This document shows, piece after piece, positions 7,701-12,506 of a stretch of 12,506 bases of DNA; the first letter of the stretch is position 1, and each line of letters begins with the position of its first letter. Where the stretch lies: positions 1-12,506 of the forward strand of contig CACXCY010000075.1 in assembly GCA_902766265.1 (NCBI GenBank), given 5' to 3'. The notes under the pieces are model-generated. The model ran no database searches and was not told the origin of the DNA. It saw nothing but the letters and a program-made list of their open reading frames with translations. Position numbers and translations under genes: made by a program. The DNA comes from an uncultured Bacteroidota bacterium (GTDB taxonomy: Bacteria > Bacteroidota > Bacteroidia > Bacteroidales > P3).

Positions 7701-8549
7701 TTTAGGATTCCACAGCTCCACCTCTACATAATACTGCCCTTTTCTGGTGATATTCTCTATATTGGTAGCGATTGAGAAAGAGCCAGTATTCGTGGAGGAA
7801 CTGTAGTTGGCTGATATCGTGTAATCCTGCACATTGACTGAGGGCTTAAGCATAAGAAACACACTGTCGGTGATTCCCATTATAGATCGGTCTTGACTCA
7901 TCTCCATCAAAGAACCGTCGGACGTAGAAATCACTTGAATAACGATAGTGTTGGGCTTCCCGAATCTAATATGCTCAGTCAGATTGAACTCTGAATAGGC
8001 CCGCGAGTCTTCACTAAAGCCAACATACTCCTGATTGACCCAGACATAATAGGCGGACCGCGCCTGCATTTGGAGAAAAACTTGACACCCAGACCAATTC
8101 TTTGGAATATCAATCACGCGACAATAGGTAGCCACTGCATTCCCTTGGGTTGGGATATCATCCACCCGTTTAGGCATTTTCATGTAGAGCGGAACGCCAT
8201 TGAGTGTCCACCTATAGGACGGCACATCCACCGTAGGCCAAGAAGCGAAACTAAATCCTTTCAATTCTGGATTAGGACGATCCGACGCATTGGGCTGCAC
8301 CCAACAATGCCATTCGCCATTGAGCGAGACCCTGTAGGGCGATTCCGCATAGTTCCATTTCTCTATTCCGTTCTCATCACTATAAGCCGTCACATTGGCA
8401 CGGGGATAAAGCTTGTTTTGCTCAAAAATACTTTTATCACGCCATTCGTCAATCGATGGCGCCACATCAACATTCTGTTTCTTGGACTGTGCCCATGTGG
8501 TATACACTGACAACAACAGAAACGACAATATGAAGATCTTTTTGAACAT
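4704..8549 (-). CDS. Secreted GH2 beta-galactosidase homologue, catalytic residues lost
   Basis: A 1281-residue LacZ-type protein. It starts with a signal peptide (1-20, cleavage likely at TTWA|Q). Then come the GH2 jelly roll (about 41-235), an Ig-like domain (237-347), a TIM barrel (349-608), a DUF4981-like domain (610-710) and the Bgal small-chain domain (about 740-1015, with NFWRPPTDND at 778-787). A chitobiase/hexosaminidase C-terminal-like domain (1052-1118) and a discoidin-like domain (1123-1278) follow. Aligned by eye to E. coli LacZ, the catalytic set is gone: acid/base Glu461 is Ser474 (WSLGSS), nucleophile Glu537 is Thr537, metal ligands Glu416 and His418 are Gln430 and Phe432. Also changed are Asp201 (Met217), His357 (Met372), His391 (Val404), Tyr503 (Lys515), His540 (Ala540), Trp568 (Ser568) and Trp999 (Gly994); only Asn102 (Asn137) seems kept. 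The frame is uninterrupted, so this is an intact gene for a probable pseudoenzyme, not a decayed one. It lies 39 bp after the beta-barrel gene. Binding or structural function is inference. Confidence 0.93.
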   Translation of the reverse strand: MFKKIFILSFLLLSVYTTWAQSKKQNVDVAPSIDEWRDKSIFEQNKLYPRANVTAYSDENGIEKWNYAESPYRVSLNGEWHCWVQPNASDRPNPELKGFSFASWPTVDVPSYRWTLNGVPLYMKMPKRVDDIPTQGNAVATYCRVIDIPKNWSGCQVFLQMQARSAYYVWVNQEYVGFSEDSRAYSEFNLTEHIRFGKPNTIVIQVISTSDGSLMEMSQDRSIMGITDSVFLMLKPSVNVQDYTISANYSSSTNTGSFSIATNIENITRKGQYYVEVELWNPKGKVLEKMGRWVVFDKKKEISITQERDFVGILPWTAETPNLYTAVVRLRNENMELLETVGTRFGFRTVDVKGGVLRVNDVPVTLRGATYMCHSGTGGLTEDQMRNDLSMMKQHNINAVLTSVYSPATPRFYELCDEYGLYVVCEANIQPFALQTKTVVADKDYVPHFIVRVQNMYECYKNHTSIIAWSLGSSADNGICMENAYRLLKQKDKSRLVIFPGAEYSENTDIIATCKPSLAEVKSYMDKPQTRPFLFYTFGATQGNTFGNMESLWTMVRSNRNVQGGFVSLWNSSSYYDMQHRKDVSVSGLMTENQTPVPYLEELRGIYRPFQVKAVSFSPGQGEFSVENLLDFQTLNDYILEYSIFSNYKPHIIEGEISLDVKPGEGQRFKLKIPQMKLYADEELLVRFSVRQRKSTKAVPKSAVLVTFEFPIKMERVAKQSLPDYGKEYLQVVEDTSSSHRLHIINSRIDTWFDMDKAELVSLQKGGRELLAVPPMLNFWRPPTDNDREDHRGERVWHNLNPDNVVRHVLAADYHMVDSFTVGIDAMIRYTDKKGEILFDLQQTWAMLHSGDIILHSEVTPSEWVKGMPRIGYQFALSHALDTVRWFGLDKETYVDRKQSGVTGTYKTQVGDLFFCYKRPQSAGNREDVRWISVANGETGLFVDMMDTLFSFSTYPYNDRQLASVSTCHELQPKSYHVLNVDYRHAGVGSALAGIELDNRGVVPVTKYVFDLHLRPYQLAENDPQDFRRVLYPRVESNVLPMPEIGHSRDRFDAPMTITLSTVMPQAEIHYTLDGTEPTMESPLYKSPFTIGSSCILQAKSFMADKTASFTAVKRFNFDYISSATFGYKANTPYNYAQDGILFDGETGDVTDLSRGWLGFSGTDLSVVFELSKSIDLQDVEMNFAHVPEAWAFAPTEVMVCVSSDGTNYSAPFKAAIQYNSSSQEMETPQLQTVRVPVDRPDVKYVKVVAKNLGRIPDWHKAKGLRPWLMVDEIHLNEIIK

Positions 8550-8588
8550 ACGCCTGAGTACGGAAAAGAAATGGTAAATATACAGCGC

Positions 8589-9254
8589 TTAGAAGTTTAC
8601 GCCAAACGAAAATTTGAAATTATTGAAATACTCGGGCAGTCGAGTGGCGGGCTGTCCCGCTGAATCGCCACGCTCCACATCATTGAGTTGAGTGAACTGA
8701 TATCCTACAGAAAGATGGATACCAATAGATCTCGCAATTGCAAAACGTCCACCTGCCTCTAAGCCAAAAGTGAGACCACCTTCATTGATTTTTGTGTATT
8801 CTGGCTCTGAATCCACGCCGCCCATCGGTATTGCATAGCCCAACTGAACAGAGGAATATGGAGTAACCCTGTTACGAGTATAGTGACTGCGCAACTCCAC
8901 AAAAACAGGCAATTGCGTAAACGAACCCTTGGCATCAAGAAGATAGGAAACGCCCAATCCAACAGCTGATTCTTTACGCCATTGGAATCCCGCGATGGCT
9001 GTAACACCATTGAGTACATAATCATCCGTATATTCGTAATTCGTCTTGTTCAAGTTGGTCATAAAAGTATAATCCACAATACCATAAAAACCATAGTACT
9101 TGAATTCAAGATGATCGGGCTGATCTTCAAAAAAACTGGCCGTTAATGCAGGCCCTCCACTTGTTGTCGAAGATATAGAAAGAGGGCCTCCTTTTGTGGC
9201 AGATACGGTGCCTACGCAGATCAATGCTGCTACCAAAAGGATTATTTTCTTCAT
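8589..9254 (-). CDS. Small outer-membrane beta-barrel protein
   Basis: A 221-residue protein with a cleavable signal peptide (MKKIILLVAALICVGTVSA, cleavage near residue 19). It then shows alternating amphipathic strands typical of an eight-stranded barrel: AVGLGVSYLL (97-106), TQLPVFVELRSHY (113-125), PYSSVQLGYAI (132-142), GGLTFGLEAGGRFAIA (159-174), SIGIHLSVGYQF (176-187), and a terminal strand FKFSFGVNF. The last residue is Phe, the signal recognised by the BAM complex. Similar 200-residue barrels are common in Bacteroidetes and mostly of unknown function; it is too small for a general porin and is not SusC-like. It is the first gene of the envelope cluster, ahead of the GH2 homologue, so it may be its membrane partner, which is inference. 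No convincing -7 box was found; a short inverted repeat lies in its leader. Confidence 0.78.
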   Translation of the reverse strand: MKKIILLVAALICVGTVSATKGGPLSISSTTSGGPALTASFFEDQPDHLEFKYYGFYGIVDYTFMTNLNKTNYEYTDDYVLNGVTAIAGFQWRKESAVGLGVSYLLDAKGSFTQLPVFVELRSHYTRNRVTPYSSVQLGYAIPMGGVDSEPEYTKINEGGLTFGLEAGGRFAIARSIGIHLSVGYQFTQLNDVERGDSAGQPATRLPEYFNNFKFSFGVNF

Positions 9255-9269
9255 AAGATTCTGATATTA

Positions 9270-9284
9270 TATTAGTGTCTAATA
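9270..9284. repeat. Short inverted repeat in the beta-barrel gene leader
   Basis: TATTAG-TGT-CTAATA is a perfect 6-bp-arm inverted repeat 16 bp upstream of the start codon of the beta-barrel gene. It could act as an operator half-site pair or a weak leader hairpin, but AT-rich sequence makes chance occurrence likely. Confidence 0.3.
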
Positions 9285-9318
9285 GCGTTCACCTCTACAG
9301 AGAAGTATTGCCGATGAA

Positions 9319-9368
9319 CAAAGAAAGTTCATAAAGCTCAAGAAGGATTTCCTTTGAGCTTTATGAAC
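9319..9368 (-). terminator. Rho-independent terminator of the kam operon
   Basis: The arms GTTCATAAAGCTCAA (9327-9341) and TTGAGCTTTATGAAC (9354-9368) are a perfect 15-bp inverted repeat around a 12-base loop that can pair a little further. On the minus strand the hairpin begins 13 bp after the CoA-transferase stop codon and is followed by TTTCTTTG. The plus direction lacks a T-tract, so it serves the minus-strand operon and separates it from the envelope cluster. Confidence 0.85.
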
Positions 9369-9381
9369 CTTCATACCATGC

Positions 9382-10038
9382 TTATTCCATCTTCTTCAGA
9401 TTGGGCGATACGATAAGGGTGGCCTCCGTGGCTGCCTGCACCTGCTCAACCGTAAATTCAGGATTGATTTCCGTCAGAACGATTCCTTCCGGAGTAATCT
9501 CCATAACACCCATCTCCGTGATAATCATATTCACCTGACCTTTTGCCGTCAACGGCAACGTACATTTCTTCAAAATCTTAGGGTTGCCTTTGGCTGTATG
9601 TTCCATGGTCAGGATCACGCGCTTTGCGCCCACAAGGAGATCCATAGCACCTCCCATGCCTGGGGTCTTTTTCCCTGGAATCATCCAATTGGCCAAGTCA
9701 CCCTTCTCGTCAACCTGCATGGCACCTAAAATGGAGACATCAACATGGCCTCCACGAATAATACCAAATGAAGTAGCACTGTCAAAAGTGCTAGCACCCG
9801 GAACTGCTGTGACAAATCCGCCGCCTGCGTTAATCATCCAGGGGTCTTCCTTTCCTTCTTCAGGGGTGGGGCCCATGCCTATCATTCCGTTCTCCGATTG
9901 AAGAATGACGTTCACTCCTTGGGGGAGAAAATTTGGAATAAGTGTTGGCAATCCAATACCAAGGTTGACAACATCACCGTCCTTCAGCTCTTTGGCAGCA
10001 CGACGAGCGATAAAAGGTTTAATTTGTTCTTTTTCCAT
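9382..10038 (-). CDS. atoA: Acetoacetate/butyrate CoA-transferase, beta subunit
   Basis: The B subunit (218 residues) of a class I 3-oxoacid CoA-transferase, which moves CoA between acyl-CoA and a free acid such as acetoacetate, acetate or butyrate. The family signature is clear: NLGIGLPTLIP (25-35) and LQSENGMIGMG (46-56), where Glu49 is the glutamate that forms the enzyme-CoA thioester. GGGFVTAVPGASTFDSATSF (72-91) and GMGGAMDL (127-134) are also typical. The frame extends upstream to 10104, but that extension overlaps the end of kamE and looks non-coding; the ATG at 10038 gives the normal N-terminus MEKEQIKPFIARRAAKEL. It lies 56 bp after kamE and is last in the operon, so it probably acts in lysine fermentation. 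The alpha subunit (AtoD) that must pair with it is not downstream or elsewhere in the window. Substrate preference cannot be read from the sequence; ScoB-type 3-oxoadipate or succinyl-CoA enzymes are related. Confidence 0.93.
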   Translation of the reverse strand: MEKEQIKPFIARRAAKELKDGDVVNLGIGLPTLIPNFLPQGVNVILQSENGMIGMGPTPEEGKEDPWMINAGGGFVTAVPGASTFDSATSFGIIRGGHVDVSILGAMQVDEKGDLANWMIPGKKTPGMGGAMDLLVGAKRVILTMEHTAKGNPKILKKCTLPLTAKGQVNMIITEMGVMEITPEGIVLTEINPEFTVEQVQAATEATLIVSPNLKKME

Positions 10039-10094
10039 TGTGATTATTATTTTTATGTTGTTTGTTTCTTTGTTATTTCTTCTATAACAAATGC

Positions 10095-10883
10095 CTATTT
10101 CCACCCTCTTTTTACCATCTCCTGAGCCACAAACGATGCGACGTCATCGGCATAGGTATTCATTCCAAAACCAGCATCAAAACCAAGTTCTTTAGCTAGC
10201 TCGTGACTAATCCGAGGTCCTCCACACACCAAGATTATCTTTTCACGCAAACCTTCAGCTTCAAGCATCTCCACCAATTCTATCATATTCTTGATATGAA
10301 CGTCCTTCTGGGTGACAGTTTGAGACACCAAAAGTGCATCGGCATGCAGTTCCAGACCCTTGGCAATGAAATCCTCATTAGGCACTTGGCTTCCCAGGTT
10401 ATAAGCATCAATCATATCATAACGCTCCAATCCATAGTGTCCGGCATACCCTTTCATATTCATAATGGCATCGATTCCGACAGTATGGGCATCTGTACCT
10501 GTGCTGGCCCCCACCATTACAATCTTGCGTCCGATGTTCTCGCGAATATAATCGTCACACTCATGCATATCCATCGTGGTCGACTCTACTTTGGGAACAT
10601 GAATCGTCGTGTAATCCACCGTATGAGTACAGCTTCCGTAGCAGTTAAAAAACGTGAATCCTTCTGTCAGTTCTTTACTATAAACCACCAACGGATTTTC
10701 GAAGCCCATCCTCTTCATCAATTGCTTGGCTGCCTCGATGGCCTCGTCGCCTGCAGGAACAGGCAAAGTGAAACTCAACTGAGTCTTGCCATCATTCATG
10801 GTGTCGCCGTATGGCTTTATTTTGGTAAGGTCTAAGGTTTTGTCGTAATCCTTGGCCTCCATTGAATACAATCCTTCGCTCAT
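10095..10883 (-). CDS. kamE: D-lysine (beta-lysine) 5,6-aminomutase, beta subunit
   Basis: The 262-residue small subunit carries the cobalamin and anchors PLP. With KamD it moves the terminal amino group of beta-lysine or D-lysine from C6 to C5 by an adenosylcobalamin radical mechanism. The length equals that of the Clostridium sticklandii subunit as I recall it. The N-terminus (MSEGLYSME) and KPYGDTMNDGKTQLSFTLP (23-41) match the family. The B12-binding DxHxxG motif is DAHTVG (131-136), with His133 as the cobalt ligand. Lys144 falls on the lysine reported to hold PLP in the clostridial enzyme. A Rossmann-like B12 fold continues with SQTVTQKD (187-194) and VCGGPRISHELAKELGFDAGFG (219-240). 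It is 21 bp after kamD. Ornithine 4,5-aminomutase is the nearest alternative but has a different, fused subunit plan. Confidence 0.96.
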   Translation of the reverse strand: MSEGLYSMEAKDYDKTLDLTKIKPYGDTMNDGKTQLSFTLPVPAGDEAIEAAKQLMKRMGFENPLVVYSKELTEGFTFFNCYGSCTHTVDYTTIHVPKVESTTMDMHECDDYIRENIGRKIVMVGASTGTDAHTVGIDAIMNMKGYAGHYGLERYDMIDAYNLGSQVPNEDFIAKGLELHADALLVSQTVTQKDVHIKNMIELVEMLEAEGLREKIILVCGGPRISHELAKELGFDAGFGMNTYADDVASFVAQEMVKRGWK

Positions 10884-10904
10884 TTTGGGTGTTTTTATTG
10901 TTTG

Positions 10905-12461
10905 TTACTTCTTACCTTTCATCAAGTCAATAAACGGATTGAAATAGTTATCTGCCTTGAGTGTAACGCCGTCCAAACCTTTACCTCCGTTCTTTGGGCG
11001 CTTCACGTTGGCAAATATTCCTTTTTCCAATGCCGTAAACAATCCCTCGCTTTCCATGGTTTCTAACAATTTAGTTGCATCGTCCAACACCTTCTTTGCA
11101 CGATTGCGAACAATGCCATTCTCCTTAAACTCAACCTCCTCACCAATATCTTTCATATTATTGAAAATATACTTGGCGTTCTCAATAGAAAGATACCTGT
11201 CACTCATAAAAGGAGTGTGGATAGCTTCTGTAGGCATACCCAGCAACTGTAACCCCTGATGCGTCCACTGCCCTATTATATTAAACAATGCATCCTGCAG
11301 ATGTCCCCTAAAGATATTACCCGTCATAAACTTGGTAGGAGGCATATACTTCAGCGGAGCTTTCGGGAATATTTCACGAATCATCTGCGCCTGAGCCAAC
11401 TCATAAAGAAATCCATTTTGAAGCATAGGATCCATCTCAAATGCATGTCCCAATCCCTGCTGTTCTTCTGGCAGACCCGCAAGCAGCGCCAGCTGTTCAT
11501 TGATAAAATCGGAAGCCAGAACGGTATGCGCCTCTTCATATGCATCGGCTGTGGTCAGATAATTGTCCTCGCCCGTATTGATGATAACACCTGCGAAGCC
11601 ATTAATGATACGGCTGAAATACTGGTCGATCAAGGTTCGCTGCATATTAATGTCGCGAAACAAGATGCCATACAATGCATCATTCAGCATCACATCAAGT
11701 CCTTCCAGTGCACCCATGGCGGCTATCTCCGGCATACAGAGCCCCGAACAATAATTGCAGAGACGGATATAACGCCCCACCTCCTCTCCTACCTCATCAA
11801 GGGCTTTACGCATGATACGGAAATTCTCCTGTGTCGCAAATGTTCCTCCGAAACCCTCAGTAGTAGCCCCGTATGGCACATAATCCAACAAGCTCTGGCC
11901 GGTGGTACGAATAACGGCGATAATATCCGCACCCTGACGGGCGCCTGCTTGAGCTTGCACCACATCCTCATATATATTGCCCGTGGCGACGATAATATAG
12001 AGATACGGTTTGGACCCTTCTCCAATAGTCTCAAGATAGTGTTCGCGACGCTGACGACGGGCTCGAATTTTCTCAATAGTCGTGTTGATGTACGGCTGTA
12101 ACGCATTCTTGATATCATCATCTTTGTGAACTGGCAGTTGGGTAATATCCAACTTACCGCATGAGATCGCCTCGGCTATCTCTTGTGGGGATTTTTGAGT
12201 CTCTACGATGGCATTACCCATAGAGAACATCACTCCATGGCCTAACAATCCTTTGGATTTCAGTTCATCAACGACAATATTAGGTAATGGGACTTCATTA
12301 GCATCCACACCATCTATGCCGAGTAAACGACATATGGTTCGTTCCACAGCCACTGTTGTATAGTTCCCTACAAAGTCTTGCACTTGGTCTGCAATCCTTT
12401 TGGCAACACTGCGAGCATGTTCGACTTTCTGAAAATCGAGGCCTACTTTACTTTTTTGCAC
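10905..12461 (-). CDS. kamD: D-lysine (beta-lysine) 5,6-aminomutase, alpha subunit
   Basis: The 518-residue large subunit forms the TIM barrel over which the KamE-bound coenzyme acts. Its length is within a few residues of clostridial KamD. Typical stretches are IIVATGNIYEDVVQAQAGAR (156-175), IIAVIRTTGQSLLDYVPYGA (180-199), LCNYCSGLCMPEIAAMGALE (234-253) and DALYGILFRDINMQRTLIDQ (261-280). Arg185 and Tyr264 sit one position past the Arg184 and Tyr263 that I recall contacting PLP in the C. sticklandii enzyme, consistent with intact chemistry. The frame has only a GTG start at 12461: a stop codon lies a few codons further up and there is no ATG nearby, so GTG is the likely start (MQKSKVGLDFQKVEHAR fits the family). 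Only 45 bp upstream are visible, with a poor -7 match (TAATTTCG). Whether the operon continues upstream, or a cobalamin riboswitch controls it, cannot be seen. Confidence 0.95.
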   Translation of the reverse strand: MQKSKVGLDFQKVEHARSVAKRIADQVQDFVGNYTTVAVERTICRLLGIDGVDANEVPLPNIVVDELKSKGLLGHGVMFSMGNAIVETQKSPQEIAEAISCGKLDITQLPVHKDDDIKNALQPYINTTIEKIRARRQRREHYLETIGEGSKPYLYIIVATGNIYEDVVQAQAGARQGADIIAVIRTTGQSLLDYVPYGATTEGFGGTFATQENFRIMRKALDEVGEEVGRYIRLCNYCSGLCMPEIAAMGALEGLDVMLNDALYGILFRDINMQRTLIDQYFSRIINGFAGVIINTGEDNYLTTADAYEEAHTVLASDFINEQLALLAGLPEEQQGLGHAFEMDPMLQNGFLYELAQAQMIREIFPKAPLKYMPPTKFMTGNIFRGHLQDALFNIIGQWTHQGLQLLGMPTEAIHTPFMSDRYLSIENAKYIFNNMKDIGEEVEFKENGIVRNRAKKVLDDATKLLETMESEGLFTALEKGIFANVKRPKNGGKGLDGVTLKADNYFNPFIDLMKGKK

Positions 12462-12506
12462 GTGTATTCTATTTTATATTATTTACTTTATACAAACGAA
12501 ATTACA

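Noticed and set aside
4704..8549. Annotation as a working beta-galactosidase (lacZ)
   Set aside because: Family similarity alone would suggest it, but both catalytic glutamates and the metal ligands are replaced.
10039..10104. Upstream extension of the CoA-transferase frame
   Set aside because: It overlaps the 3' end of kamE and encodes an atypical AT-rich leader; the family N-terminus begins at the ATG at 10038.
11259..12101. 280-codon plus-strand open frame opposite kamD
   Set aside because: It is antisense to a strongly conserved aminomutase subunit and has no motif of its own.
10095..12461. D-ornithine 4,5-aminomutase instead of lysine 5,6-aminomutase
   Set aside because: The two-subunit plan with a 518-residue barrel subunit and a 262-residue B12 subunit matches KamD/KamE; OraE is a single larger chain with a small OraS partner.
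1..12506. CRISPR arrays, tRNA or rRNA genes, insertion sequences
   Set aside because: No regularly spaced repeats, cloverleaf-like sequence, transposase or terminal inverted repeats were found.

Overview
The window looks like chromosomal DNA from an anaerobic, amino-acid-fermenting member of the Bacteroidales (Bacteroidetes). Four things point that way: a Bacteroidetes-type -7 promoter box (TATCTTTG) upstream of the trigger factor gene, AT-rich leaders without clear Shine-Dalgarno sites, Bacteroidetes-style secreted and outer-membrane proteins, and the coenzyme-B12-dependent lysine fermentation genes known from Porphyromonas and related gut or oral anaerobes. The species cannot be fixed from the sequence alone.

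Layout, left to right. (1) A possible 3' tail of a truncated gene (1-43), then a plus-strand Bro-N/DinD-like gene (178-1041), the only complete plus-strand gene and the most accessory-looking one. (2) A 393-bp gene-free convergent region (1042-1434) with a perfect GGGACAGG/CCTGTCCC palindrome, an orphan promoter-like box, a degenerate hexanucleotide repeat and the tig terminator. (3) The trigger factor gene tig on the minus strand (1435-2790) with its own -7 box. (4) A co-directional minus-strand cluster, in transcription order: a small outer-membrane beta-barrel protein (9254-8589), a 1281-residue secreted GH2 beta-galactosidase homologue (8549-4704), tcdA (4686-3949) and a lipoprotein (3956-2892), tightly spaced and probably co-transcribed. 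(5) A strong terminator hairpin (9319-9368), then the end of a lysine-fermentation operon on the minus strand: kamD (12461-10905), kamE (10883-10095) and a CoA-transferase beta subunit (10038-9382).

How the genes work together. KamD and KamE form the B12/PLP-dependent lysine 5,6-aminomutase. The CoA-transferase subunit belongs to the end of the same pathway, where acetoacetate or butyrate is exchanged with CoA esters. Its alpha partner and the middle enzymes are not in the window. The envelope cluster pairs a beta-barrel, a large secreted carbohydrate-enzyme-like protein and a lipoprotein, with a tRNA-modification gene (tcdA) lodged between the last two.

The most notable observation is that the GH2 protein keeps the whole beta-galactosidase fold and extra C-terminal accessory domains but has lost essentially every catalytic and metal-binding residue, including both catalytic glutamates (equivalents are Ser474 and Thr537). 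It reads as an intact, maintained pseudoenzyme, probably reused for binding or a structural role at the cell envelope.
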